A DNA stretch of 64,000 nt, taken from NCBI RefSeq assembly GCF_900102315.1, contig NZ_FNBL01000006.1, positions 172,438-236,437 of the forward strand, given 5' to 3'. This document shows positions 16,709 to 25,724 of the stretch, piece after piece (the first letter of the stretch is position 1; each line of letters begins with the position of its first letter). This stretch comes from Celeribacter baekdonensis (GTDB taxonomy: Bacteria; Pseudomonadota; Alphaproteobacteria; Rhodobacterales; Rhodobacteraceae). The notes under the pieces were generated by a model. It did no database searches. It saw only the letters and a program-made list of their open reading frames with translations, and was not told where the DNA came from. The position numbers and the translations under genes were made by a program.

Positions 16709-19700
16709 TTGCGTTTCACCCGCCTGCGTCTCAATGGCTTTAAAAGTTTTGTTGACCCCACCGATCTTGTGATCGCGGATGGGCTGACGGGGGTTGTCGG
16801 GCCGAACGGCTGTGGCAAATCCAACCTGCTTGAGGCGCTGCGCTGGGTCATGGGGGAAACCCGTCCCAAGGCGATGCGTGGCGCGGGAATGGAAGACGTG
16901 ATTTTCGCCGGTGCGGCTTCGCGTCCGGCGCGCAATTTCGCCGAAGTCATGTTGATGATCGACAACTCGGATCGGTTGGCCCCCTCCGGGTTTAATGACA
17001 GCGACACGGTTGAGATCATCCGGCGGATCACCCGCGACGCAGGGTCCGCCTATAAGGTGAACACCAAGGACGTGCGCGCACGCGATGTGTCGATGTTGTT
17101 CGCCGATGCCTCCACCGGCGCGCATTCTCCGGCACTGGTGCGTCAGGGCCAGATTTCCGAATTGATCAACGCCAAACCAACCTCGCGGCGGCGCATCTTA
17201 GAGGAGGCGGCGGGGATTTCGGGCCTTTATCAGCGTCGCCATGAGGCGGAGTTGAAACTCAAAGGCGCGGAAACCAATTTGGCCCGCGTCGATGATGTGA
17301 TCGAACAGCTTGCGGCGCAATTGGCCTCACTGGCGCGTCAGGCGCGACAGGCCGCGCGCTATCGCGAGATCGGCATTGAATTGCGTCAGGCCGAGGGGCT
17401 TTTGTACTATCGCCGTTGGCGCGATGCCGACCACGCCCGCGTTGAGGCCGAGGATGTGTTGCGCACCCGCCTCAAACAGGCGTCTGAGGCCGAACGCCTC
17501 GCGCGTGATGCCGGAAAACAACGCGAAGCCAAAGAGTTGGCCCTGCCACCCCTGCGCGAAGAAGAGACCATCGCCAGCGCCGTGTTGCAGCGGCTCACCG
17601 TGTCGCGTGACCAACTTGCCGATGAGGAAAAGCGCGCCCGCGATATGATCGAAACCCTGTCACGCCGGATTGATCAATTGGTCGCCGACATGGCCCGCGA
17701 AGAGCAACTCAACCGCGATGCGGTGGAGACGATTTCACGGCTCGAATGGGAGCAAAAGGAACTGATCAAGGCCTCCGAGGGGCATGGCCCGCGCCTGACG
17801 CAATCGAGTGCGGAGGCGTCCGAGGCCAGTCAAATTTTGGCGGATCGCGAAACCACGCTGACCGAAATGACCGAAGATGTCGCCCGGCTGGCCGCGCGCC
17901 ATCAATCCGCAAACCGTTTGGTCGAGGACAATCGCAAGACCTTGGAACGGGCGCGCGGCGATGCTGACCGTGCGAAAGCGGCGGTTGAAGACGCGAAATC
18001 GACGCTGTTTCGTTCAGCGGATGCGTTGGCCATGGCGGAAGAGGCACAAGCCGAGGCAAGCGAGCGGGCGGAATACACCGAGGCGGCGTTGATTGAGGCG
18101 GATGAGGCGCGGACCGAAGCGCAGACACGCGAATCCTCGGCGCGTGCGGCGCGGTCCGAGGCAGAGGGTGAGGTGGGTGCCCTCAAGGCCGAAGTTCTGG
18201 CTTTGGGTCGGATGCTCGATCGTGATCAGACTGCGGGTACGCAGGTGCTTGATTTGATCCGCGTGACTTCGGGGTATGAAAAGGCGCTGGGTGCTGCGCT
18301 GTCGGATGATTTGCGCCAACCCGCGATTGAGGCCTATCAAGCCTCCGGTTGGGTCACTTTGCCAGACTATGCGGACGAACAAGACCTGCCTTACGGCGTA
18401 GAGCCGCTGAGTGACTATGTCACCGCCCCTGCGGTTTTGGCGCGGCGCTTGTCACAGATCGGGCTTGTGCGCGCCGAAGATGGCCCGCGTCTTCAGGCCG
18501 ATTTGGAGCCGGGACAACGGTTGGTGTCGGTCGAGGGCGACCTGTGGCGCTGGGACGGCTATCGTGCCGGGGCCGAGGATGCACCCTCAACGGCAGCTTT
18601 GCGCCTACAACAACTCAACCGTTTGGAAGGGTTCAAACAGGACCTCGTGGCCGCCGAAGCCAAGGCGGCAGGCGCGCTTCAGGCGCATGAGCATTTGAAG
18701 GCGGAATTGACACGGTTGAGCGAGGCCGACCACGCCGCCCGCGAAGCCCGCCGTGCCGCAGACCGCGCCCTGTCCGAGGCGGCGCGGGCGTTGTCTCGTG
18801 CCGAAAATGACCGCACCTTGGCCGAGGGCAAGGTCGAGAACCTCGGGCTGGCCGTGTCCCGCCACGAAGAGGATGCGCGCGGCGCAGAGGTTCGGTTGCG
18901 CGAGGCGGAAAAAACCGTGTCGGAATTGCCGGACCTGAGTGCGGCGCGCTCAGATATCGAAGAGGTCAAACTCGCGGTTGAAGCGGCGCGGATCACCATG
19001 ATGACGAAACGCTCGTCGCATGACGAAATCCGCCGCGAAGGCGAGGCGCGCACCCGGCGTTCGCAAGAGGTGACCAAGGAGTTGTCCGGTTGGCGGCACC
19101 GTCTTGAAACCGCGGGTAAACGGGTGGCGGAGCTTCAGGCGCGCAAAGAAACCTCTGAGGAGGAACTGTTTGAGGCGGCGGCGCAACCCGAGGAAATCGC
19201 TGAGAAACGCGAGGCGCTTTTGGAGCAAATTGCCGAGGCCGAGAGCCGTCGCAAGCAGGCATCCGATGCCTTGGCTGCGGGGGAAACTGCGCTGCGCGAT
19301 GCTGTGACAACCGAGCGCGAGGCGGAACGCGTGGCCTCGGAAGCGCGAGAAATCCGCGCGGCCTCCGAGGCCCGCCGCGATGCTGCGCGCGAGATGGTCG
19401 ACGCCGCCGTCGAACGCATCCGTGAGGAGTTGAACAGCACACCTGTTGCGCTGCTTGAGGAATTGGATGTCGATCCCGATACGATCCCGCCGCATGAGAC
19501 GATTGAGGTCGATGTGAACCGCCTCAAACGCCTGCGCGAAAGCCTTGGGGCGGTGAACCTTCGGGCCGAAGAAGACGCTTTGGAGGTCCGCGAAGAGCAC
19601 GACAGTTTGGTGAGCGAAAAGCAAGATTTGGAAGAGGCGATCAAAACCCTGCGCTCGGGGATTGCCTCGCTGAACCGCGAAGGGCGCGAACGCCTTTTGA

Positions 19701-20164
19701 CTGCGTTTGAGCAGGTGAACGAGAATTTTTCGATGTTGTTCACCCATCTGTTTGGCGGTGGTGAGGCCAAGTTGATGATGGTGGAAAGCGACGATCCGCT
19801 GGAGGCCGGGCTTGAGATCATGTGCCAGCCACCGGGCAAGAAATTGTCGACCCTGTCGTTGCTCTCGGGGGGGGAACAAACGCTGACGGCTCTCGCGCTG
19901 ATCTTTGCGGTGTTCATGGCCAACCCGGCGCCGATCTGTGTGTTGGACGAGGTCGACGCGCCTTTGGACGATGCGAACGTCACGCGGTTTTGCGATATGT
20001 TGGACGAGATGACCCAACGCACCGACACGCGGTTTTTGGTCATCACCCACCACGCCGTCACCATGGCGCGGATGGACCGCCTGTTTGGTGTGACCATGCA
20101 AGAACAGGGTGTGAGCCAGCTTGTGTCGGTGGATTTGAAAAAGGCAGAAGCTTTGGTCGCTTGA
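16709..20164 (+). CDS. smc: Chromosome segregation protein SMC
   Basis: Condensin ATPase that compacts and segregates the chromosome. It has an N-terminal Walker A GPNGCGKSN, a long coiled coil (about residues 170-500), a hinge around 500-650, a second coiled coil, then the ABC signature LSLLSGGEQTL and Walker B CVLDEVDAPLDDAN. The 1151-residue length suits alphaproteobacterial SMC. I choose a TTG start at 16709: the family starts M-RFTRLRLNGFKSF, GAGG lies at a good distance, and the upstream frame runs through two DnaA boxes and a palindrome. A longer product from the TTG at 16601 cannot be excluded. Confidence 0.93.
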   Translation: MRFTRLRLNGFKSFVDPTDLVIADGLTGVVGPNGCGKSNLLEALRWVMGETRPKAMRGAGMEDVIFAGAASRPARNFAEVMLMIDNSDRLAPSGFNDSDTVEIIRRITRDAGSAYKVNTKDVRARDVSMLFADASTGAHSPALVRQGQISELINAKPTSRRRILEEAAGISGLYQRRHEAELKLKGAETNLARVDDVIEQLAAQLASLARQARQAARYREIGIELRQAEGLLYYRRWRDADHARVEAEDVLRTRLKQASEAERLARDAGKQREAKELALPPLREEETIASAVLQRLTVSRDQLADEEKRARDMIETLSRRIDQLVADMAREEQLNRDAVETISRLEWEQKELIKASEGHGPRLTQSSAEASEASQILADRETTLTEMTEDVARLAARHQSANRLVEDNRKTLERARGDADRAKAAVEDAKSTLFRSADALAMAEEAQAEASERAEYTEAALIEADEARTEAQTRESSARAARSEAEGEVGALKAEVLALGRMLDRDQTAGTQVLDLIRVTSGYEKALGAALSDDLRQPAIEAYQASGWVTLPDYADEQDLPYGVEPLSDYVTAPAVLARRLSQIGLVRAEDGPRLQADLEPGQRLVSVEGDLWRWDGYRAGAEDAPSTAALRLQQLNRLEGFKQDLVAAEAKAAGALQAHEHLKAELTRLSEADHAAREARRAADRALSEAARALSRAENDRTLAEGKVENLGLAVSRHEEDARGAEVRLREAEKTVSELPDLSAARSDIEEVKLAVEAARITMMTKRSSHDEIRREGEARTRRSQEVTKELSGWRHRLETAGKRVAELQARKETSEEELFEAAAQPEEIAEKREALLEQIAEAESRRKQASDALAAGETALRDAVTTEREAERVASEAREIRAASEARRDAAREMVDAAVERIREELNSTPVALLEELDVDPDTIPPHETIEVDVNRLKRLRESLGAVNLRAEEDALEVREEHDSLVSEKQDLEEAIKTLRSGIASLNREGRERLLTAFEQVNENFSMLFTHLFGGGEAKLMMVESDDPLEAGLEIMCQPPGKKLSTLSLLSGGEQTLTALALIFAVFMANPAPICVLDEVDAPLDDANVTRFCDMLDEMTQRTDTRFLVITHHAVTMARMDRLFGVTMQEQGVSQLVSVDLKKAEALVA

Positions 20165-20205
20165 TATTTACCACGACCAAAGCCGATTTTTAAACCTTTA
20201 TATGA

Positions 20206-21378
20206 TCAGAGCTTGGCCAACAGCGCAGGTGTCGGCCAGGCATCGGCAGGCATCCCAAGACGCTCTTGCTCCTTCTGTACGGCCTCGCGGGTCTTTTCGC
20301 CCAAAATGCCATCCACGCCGCCCACGTCATGGCCCCGGCTTTGCAGTTTTTGTTGCAGCTGTTTCATTTGCCCGTCGGACAATCCGGTCTCGGGAGACCC
20401 CGCATTAAAAACCGGTGCGCCTTCGAGGCGGGTGGCGAAATAGGCGGCGGTGGTCACATAGACAAAGCTCTTGTTCCACTCAAAATAGACCTCGAAATTC
20501 GGATAGGCGAGAAACGCCGGTCCTTTGCGCCCCATCGGCAACAACACGGATGCCTGAAGCGACGGGGCCCCGAGCGATCCTGCGCGGGGTTTGATCCCGA
20601 GTTTTGCCCATTGCGCCACGGTCATTTTGTGATTCAGTCCGGTTTTGGACCAATCGAGATCGGTCGGAACAACAATCTCCTGAAGCCACGGCTCATTCGC
20701 CCGCCAGCCCAAATGTTTGAGCATTTTCGCGCCCGACATCAACGCATCAGGAGCCGAGGTTTTCAGGCGGACATGGCCATCACCATCGCCATCTACACCG
20801 TTTTGCAGGATGTCTTTCGGCAACATTTGCACCATGCCGATTTCCCCTGCCCAGGCGCCTTTGGTTGTGGTCGGGTCGAAATCGCCATGTTTGTAAAGCT
20901 CAAGCGCGGCCAGGATTTGCGGTTGGAACAGTTCGGGGCGGCGACAGTCATGGCCCAAAGTCATGAGCGCATTCAATGTGTTAAAGTCGCCCTGCACCTG
21001 ACCAAAGTCGGTTTCCAGCGCCCAAAATGCCAAAAGTACGCCGCGCGAGACGCCGTAGTCGCGGGCGATGCGGTCAAAGGTGGCATTGTATTTCTGCGAA
21101 TGCTTGCGGCCATTGTCGATGCGGTTTTGGCTGATCACGGCGCGGGAAAAGTCGATAAACGGCTTTTGGAAAAACCCCTGTGCACGGTCGGCTTTGAGCA
21201 CCGATTGCGTCTGCTGGGCGGAGGCGAAAAACCGATCCACCGTGGCTTTGTCATAGCCTTTGGACAGGGCTTCGGATTTTATTTTACCGACAAAGGAGGA
21301 AAACGACCCGCCGCAGGGTACGTCAGCGACGGCAGGGGCGGCGAAGGTCAGGGCAAGAGCAAGGCTCAGAAAACGCAT
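20206..21378 (-). CDS. Lytic murein transglycosylase (MltB-like) with peptidoglycan-binding domain
   Basis: A 390-residue exported protein with a signal peptide (residues 1-18, ending AVADV). The MltB-type catalytic domain has the Glu in FWALETDFG (E122) and the family motifs GEIGMVQMLPKD and WRANEPW. A C-terminal PG_binding_1 domain (about 335-388: LQQKLQSRGHDVGGVDG and GEKTREAVQKEQ) follows. It cleaves glycan strands in the periplasm. It converges on smc with a 41-bp gap. Confidence 0.93.
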   Translation of the reverse strand: MRFLSLALALTFAAPAVADVPCGGSFSSFVGKIKSEALSKGYDKATVDRFFASAQQTQSVLKADRAQGFFQKPFIDFSRAVISQNRIDNGRKHSQKYNATFDRIARDYGVSRGVLLAFWALETDFGQVQGDFNTLNALMTLGHDCRRPELFQPQILAALELYKHGDFDPTTTKGAWAGEIGMVQMLPKDILQNGVDGDGDGHVRLKTSAPDALMSGAKMLKHLGWRANEPWLQEIVVPTDLDWSKTGLNHKMTVAQWAKLGIKPRAGSLGAPSLQASVLLPMGRKGPAFLAYPNFEVYFEWNKSFVYVTTAAYFATRLEGAPVFNAGSPETGLSDGQMKQLQQKLQSRGHDVGGVDGILGEKTREAVQKEQERLGMPADAWPTPALLAKL

Positions 21379-21429
21379 GGGTTTACCTTTTACATTGAGT
21401 TATGCGCCACGATAGCGATCAGGCGCAAG

Positions 21430-22335
21430 TTACGCAAATGACAGCGTGATGACGCAGACGAGAGTAAAGGCCCAAGCGACCCAAAGACGCGCGCAGGCCA
21501 TGTCGATGTCGCGCGGGGTGGCGTTGGGGCGACCTTGCGGATTGACCCAAGGGTAGTCACGCAAGGTGCCATGATAGGCGCGCGGACCGGAAAGCGCCAC
21601 GCCCAGACTGCGTGACAGGGCGGCTTCGGGCCAACCGGCATTGGGCGAGCGATGGCGGCGCGCCTCTGTGGTGATGCTCCGCCAAAGCGACAGAGGCTTG
21701 CCCCATGGGAACAGCAACACAGCGGTGAGCCGCGCCGGGATCAGGTTCAACAGATCGTCAAACCGGGCCGAGGCCCAGCCGAAATCGCGGTATTGATCGG
21801 TGCGATAGCCGATCATGCTGTCGGCGGTGTTGACGGCTTTGTAGATCAGGATGCCGGGCAGGCCGAGCAGCAAAAACCAAAACGCGGGGGCGATCACACC
21901 GTCTGAGAAATTCTCAGCGGCGGATTCGATGGCGGCGCGGGACACGGCGGGCGCGTCCATGTCGGCCGTGTCTCGACCCACGATCATTGCCACAGACGCG
22001 CGACCATCGGCAAGCGAGGTTTCAAGCGCGCGGGCCACCGCTTTGACATGTTGGATCAAAGACTTATGCGCTAAAAGGATTGCGCCCAAGACGATGTCGA
22101 CAACGGGAATTTGCTCAAGGATGAGACCAAGGGCCCCGCTACCGACCACCAAAGCGAAGAGTAAAATCACACCCTTGGCCTTGCGCCCCGCCCCATGGTT
22201 CATCCGCCGATCCGCCCAGCCGATGAGCCGACCGATCAGTACCGCAGGATGGGGCAGGCGATCCCAAAGCCATTTCGGTTCACCCAAAAGCGCATCAAGG
22301 ATCATGGCCAGAGACAGCGCAAAAGCCGTGGTCAC
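21430..22335 (-). CDS. cbiB: Adenosylcobinamide-phosphate synthase (CbiB; CobD in P. denitrificans naming)
   Basis: An integral membrane enzyme that joins (R)-1-aminopropan-2-ol phosphate to adenosylcobyric acid. The 301-residue product starts with the family N-terminus (DALLGEPKWLWDRLPHPAVLIG). It also has VGRDTADMD, SAAENFSDGVIAPAFWFLLLG and NTADSMIGYRTDQYRDFG. Its start overlaps the cobC stop as ATGA (22332-22335), so DUF1636, cobC and cbiB form one coupled operon. Confidence 0.95.
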   Translation of the reverse strand: MTTAFALSLAMILDALLGEPKWLWDRLPHPAVLIGRLIGWADRRMNHGAGRKAKGVILLFALVVGSGALGLILEQIPVVDIVLGAILLAHKSLIQHVKAVARALETSLADGRASVAMIVGRDTADMDAPAVSRAAIESAAENFSDGVIAPAFWFLLLGLPGILIYKAVNTADSMIGYRTDQYRDFGWASARFDDLLNLIPARLTAVLLFPWGKPLSLWRSITTEARRHRSPNAGWPEAALSRSLGVALSGPRAYHGTLRDYPWVNPQGRPNATPRDIDMACARLWVAWAFTLVCVITLSFA

Positions 22336-23267
22336 AACGCGGCCTCAAATTGATCCCAACGATCCGGGGCAGGCAAGCCAAGGCGGACCCATCTTTCGGA
22401 ATAGGGGAAGATGCGCGACCAAACCCGACCTTTGGCCAAATGATCCTGAAAGGCACGGGCATTGTCGACCTCATAAAGGCGAAAGAGATCGGTTCCGCCG
22501 ATCAGTTTCGCGCCTTTATTTTGCATTAGTCTATCCATTTTTGCCGAAGACTGTGCCAAATTGATACATGTCTGCAGCGCCCATTCCGGGTCATTCAGCG
22601 CCCTTGTGCCAATCGCAAGCGCCGGGCCGGAAACCGCCCAAGGGCCGGTGAGGGTTGAGAGCCGATTGATCCATTCCGGCGCACCAATGGCAAAGCCAAG
22701 CCGCAGACCGGCCAGCCCCCAGAATTTGCCAAAACTTTTGAGCACAATCGTGCGCCCATCGGTGACACGCGCAATATGGCTTTTCTCTGGCATCACATCG
22801 CAAAAACTTTCGTCGATAACCGTGATCGGCGCGGTCAATTCATCCGCGCGCCAAAGCCGCCCATCCGGGTTGTTGGGATGAACGGCGACCTGAACGGATG
22901 GGTCGGTATCGCCCACCGTCCAACCATGCGCCTCAAAGGCGGCGGCATGTTCGTTATAGGTTGGCGTTCTGATCTCAACGCGGGCTTTGGGCCAAAGCGC
23001 GGGCAGACGGGCGATGAGCGCAGAGGCACCGGGGGCGGCTAAAATGGAGGCCCCGCGCGGGACGTTCCAAAATGTACGCGCGGCTTGGATCAACGAATCC
23101 TGCGCTGCGGCATCGGGCAAGGTTTCCCAGGCACTTGGCGGCATTTCGCCTATTGAATAGGCGGTCGGGTTGATGCCGGTGGAGAGGTCGATCCAGTCGG
23201 ATTTCTCGCCGCCAAACCGCGCCACGGCGGCATCAAGGCCGCCGCCATGATCCCGGTGCCGGCTCAT
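22332..23267 (-). CDS. cobC: L-threonine-O-3-phosphate decarboxylase (CobC; CobD in Salmonella naming)
   Basis: A PLP-dependent fold-type I enzyme that makes aminopropanol phosphate for the nucleotide loop. Features over 311 residues: ISTGINP-like DLSTGINPTAY near the N-terminus, HPNNPDGR, the VIDESFCD aspartate motif, and KSFGKFWGLAGLRLGFA with the PLP-binding Lys. It supplies the substrate of CbiB, encoded next with an ATGA overlap. Start at 23267 also overlaps the stop of the DUF1636 gene. Confidence 0.93.
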   Translation of the reverse strand: MSRHRDHGGGLDAAVARFGGEKSDWIDLSTGINPTAYSIGEMPPSAWETLPDAAAQDSLIQAARTFWNVPRGASILAAPGASALIARLPALWPKARVEIRTPTYNEHAAAFEAHGWTVGDTDPSVQVAVHPNNPDGRLWRADELTAPITVIDESFCDVMPEKSHIARVTDGRTIVLKSFGKFWGLAGLRLGFAIGAPEWINRLSTLTGPWAVSGPALAIGTRALNDPEWALQTCINLAQSSAKMDRLMQNKGAKLIGGTDLFRLYEVDNARAFQDHLAKGRVWSRIFPYSERWVRLGLPAPDRWDQFEAAL

Positions 23268-23659
23268 GCGTCCTCTGCGGGATCAGGGGGGGGCGGCAAG
23301 TGGCGGGAGACGAAATGACCTTTGACGCCTTGCGGCCAGTCGCGGAACGGAACCTGCCCAGACGGAGAGGCGGCATGTTGTGTGGCGTAGCTGACGATAG
23401 CATCCGCGTCCGCGTCATTTCCGTCAAACTTTCCAAGGGAATAGCCGATTTTTCCCGCGCCCTGAACGATGATGTTACAGGCGCGTTCACAGCCCATCGT
23501 GCAGGCCACGCGGCGGGTTTTGATCCCGGCGGCCTCGGCGCGCTGTTCAATCGCTTCGGCCAAAATTTCGCCATCGGTTTTATCCATCCCGCGCTCTGCC
23601 CAATCAGGCAATTTGCAGGTTTCGCAGATGGTGATCCAGGTGGGGGCTTGATGTGTCAT
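23264..23659 (-). CDS. DUF1636 ferredoxin-like protein associated with cobalamin genes
   Basis: A 131-residue protein with four cysteines laid out as CETC near residue 12 and CTMGCERAC about 40 residues later, followed by GKIGYSLGKF. This matches DUF1636, which has a thioredoxin-like 2Fe-2S appearance and is often found beside cobalamin genes. The biochemical role is not established. It opens the DUF1636-cobC-cbiB operon. A redox role in cobalt reduction or ring contraction is plausible but only inferred. Confidence 0.8.
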   Translation of the reverse strand: MTHQAPTWITICETCKLPDWAERGMDKTDGEILAEAIEQRAEAAGIKTRRVACTMGCERACNIIVQGAGKIGYSLGKFDGNDADADAIVSYATQHAASPSGQVPFRDWPQGVKGHFVSRHLPPPPDPAEDA

Positions 23660-23843
23660 GCGCTCTGTTTTGCCTTAGCGCGGGCGGAGTGCAAGTTAAA
23701 ATCTTAGCTTTTTCTCAGGGCTTTGTTTCGGCGGCTTTGATTGACCCTGATCTTAAGGGTTCGTAAGGGTGTCTTACAAAAGGTTTAAGGTCGGATAATC
23801 AGTGCAAAACGCGCTCAGTTGATGGTCACGATTTAGGAAGAGT

Positions 23844-24209
23844 ATGCGGGTATTGATTGTTGAAAGTAACCCTGACCTGGGGCGGATCTGGATGCGCTAT
23901 CTTGAGCGTCAGGGCATGAATGTGGTCTTGGTGTCGGGGCAGGACGCAGCGATTGCGCGCATGCAACAAGAGGCCCCGGATCTGATTGTTCTGGATTTGG
24001 TTCTGAACAATGGCTCCGCCTTTGCCGTCGCAGATTATGCCAATTATCGTTGCCCGAGTGCGCGGGTGATATTTACCACCAACGCCAGTTTTTTCTCGGA
24101 CGGTTCCATTTTTCAACACGCGGCCAACGCCTGTGCCTTTGTCACCAAACAGGTCGACCCAGAGGACCTGTCGGCCATGGTCGAACATTACGGCAAAGCG
24201 GCCTCATAA
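23844..24209 (+). CDS. Single-domain response regulator (receiver only)
   Basis: A 121-residue CheY-like receiver with no output domain. The phosphoacceptor is probably Asp51 in LIVLDLVL; the switch Thr is in VIFTTNAS and the conserved Lys in FVTKQV. The first acidic pocket reads VESNPD, so one of the two usual acidic residues after beta-1 is Ser. No histidine kinase is nearby. Upstream are direct TAAGGGT repeats ten bases apart (23754 and 23764). The partner and pathway are unknown. AGGAAG precedes the ATG. Confidence 0.82.
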   Translation: MRVLIVESNPDLGRIWMRYLERQGMNVVLVSGQDAAIARMQQEAPDLIVLDLVLNNGSAFAVADYANYRCPSARVIFTTNASFFSDGSIFQHAANACAFVTKQVDPEDLSAMVEHYGKAAS

Positions 24210-24230
24210 GGCGCGATTTTCAGCGACGCC

Positions 24231-25205
24231 TCAGTCTCGCCCATGCGGCGCATCAAAATCCAAATCCGGCGTGATTGGCACAATCCGATGCGGGTTGATC
24301 GTGTCGTGGCTATAGTAATAGTGCCGCACAATATGATCGAAATTCACCGTCTCGCGCACCCCCGGCCATTGATAGAGTTCGCGGGTGTAGGCCCAAACGG
24401 CGGGGTAGTCTTTCACCATGCGTTTGTTGCATTTGAAGTGGCCGTGGTAGACCTTGTCAAACCGGATGAGCGTGGTGAACAACCGCCAATCGGCCTCGGT
24501 CACCTGATCACCCATGAGATAGCGGGTCTCTGAGAGATGCGTTTCAAGCCAATCGAGACTGTCAAACAGAGGTGTGATTGCGGCGTCATAGGCCTTTTGA
24601 GACGTGGCAAATCCGGCTTTATAGACGCCATTATTCACCGTGTCATAAACGCGGGCATTCACCACGTCGATCTTGTCACGCAGGGCGAGGGGCCAGAAAT
24701 CATGAGTGTTTCCGGTGATCGCGTCAAAGGCCGAATTGAACATGCGGATGATTTCAGAGGATTCGTTTGAAACAATCGTGCCTCGTTTTTTGTCCCAGAG
24801 AATCGGCACAGTGACACGGCCCGACACGCCAGGGTCGGCTCTGGTATAAATGTCGCGCAGGAAAGGTTTGCCAAAGAGCGCATCCCCGGTTGCACCGGGA
24901 AAATCCTGTGCAAAGGTCCAGCCGTCGCTCAACATATCCGGGTGAACGACGGAGACGGAAATCAGCTCTTCGAGGTCTTTTAAAGCCAGAAAAATCAGAG
25001 TGCGATGGGCCCAAGGGCAGGCGTAAGAGACATAGAGGTGATAGCGCCCCGCCTCGGCCGCAAAGCCGCCCTCGCCAGACGGCCCCGCCGCGCCATCGGG
25101 CGTGATCCAGTTGCGAAAGCCCGCTGTGCTGCGTTCGAAACGACCGCCTGACGTCGATGTGTCGTACCATTCGTCATGCCAGATACCGTCTTTTAAATGT
25201 CCCAT
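24231..25205 (-). CDS. Glutathionyl-hydroquinone reductase (YqjG/ECM4-type GST)
   Basis: A 324-residue xi-class glutathione transferase. It has the catalytic Cys in SYACPWAHRTL (C63), the pattern typical of glutathionyl-hydroquinone reductases, then VPILWDKKRGTIVSNES (thioredoxin-fold GSH site) and the C-terminal all-helical domain with TEADWRLFTTLIRFD. It reduces glutathionyl-quinones. The start at 25205 (MGHLKDGIWHD) has GGAGG upstream; the frame remains open for 30 codons more but lacks a site. Confidence 0.92.
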   Translation of the reverse strand: MGHLKDGIWHDEWYDTSTSGGRFERSTAGFRNWITPDGAAGPSGEGGFAAEAGRYHLYVSYACPWAHRTLIFLALKDLEELISVSVVHPDMLSDGWTFAQDFPGATGDALFGKPFLRDIYTRADPGVSGRVTVPILWDKKRGTIVSNESSEIIRMFNSAFDAITGNTHDFWPLALRDKIDVVNARVYDTVNNGVYKAGFATSQKAYDAAITPLFDSLDWLETHLSETRYLMGDQVTEADWRLFTTLIRFDKVYHGHFKCNKRMVKDYPAVWAYTRELYQWPGVRETVNFDHIVRHYYYSHDTINPHRIVPITPDLDFDAPHGRD

Positions 25206-25502
25206 AGGGGCCTCCTCATGTTCCGTGTGCACCCTAAACACCCTAGGTCCGCGCGCAAACTGGTGTGAGAGCGCAGGAATGGTGCGCTTGCGCACATTTG
25301 TCCCACCGCCTTGGCGCTAAAGCATTTGCGCGCCTTCTGCCCCCGGCCTATAGATGAGACCTATGACGACGCCCCGATATGGGGCCGGAGAGGTTGGCAG
25401 TGGCGGATCGACCCAAACCGGGGATTGCGCGCAGCATCGTCAAGTGTCCCAGCCTCCTTGAACCACGACCGCCCCATTCGGGCATAACGACAAGGATATG
25501 AC

Positions 25503-25718
25503 ATGTTTCGCGCTATGACGCTCACGCTGACGTTTTTTGCCACCCCCGTGTTGGCTCATCCCGGCCATCTTGCCGAGGCCGCAGGCCACAACCATTGGCT
25601 TGCGGGTGTTTTGATTGGCGGTGCGATTGCGGCCGCCATTTGGGGGGCGATCAAAGGCAAAAAACAAAAGCCAGAGCCGGCAGAACCCGAACATGAGGCT
25701 GAGCCGCAGGAGGCATAA
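25503..25718 (+). CDS. Small exported membrane protein, DUF6732-like
   Basis: A 71-residue product with an N-terminal signal-like helix ending in LAHPGHLAE, a second helix (WLAGVLIGGAIAAAIWG) and a charged Glu/Pro-rich tail containing one His. The HPGH and GHNH clusters near the predicted outer face suggest metal contact. It matches my memory of the DUF6732 family of Rhodobacterales. It lies seven bases before cbiX, so it probably opens the cbiX-cob operon. It resembles CbtB only loosely in size and His placement; function is unknown. Confidence 0.7.
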   Translation: MFRAMTLTLTFFATPVLAHPGHLAEAAGHNHWLAGVLIGGAIAAAIWGAIKGKKQKPEPAEPEHEAEPQEA

Positions 25719-25724
25719 TTTAAG

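Noticed and set aside
18950..20101. 383-codon frame opposite smc
   Set aside because: Antisense shadow, no ribosome-binding site or known motif.
20266..21441. 391-codon frame opposite the MltB-like gene
   Set aside because: Antisense shadow of a clear exported transglycosylase.
23660..23843. A cobalamin riboswitch before the DUF1636-cobC-cbiB operon
   Set aside because: No B12 box on the minus strand of this gap.
25206..25502. A second cobalamin riboswitch before the cbiX operon
   Set aside because: I looked for the B12 box and the GCCACTG block in the right order and orientation; a reversed CAGTGGC occurs, but the other blocks are missing.
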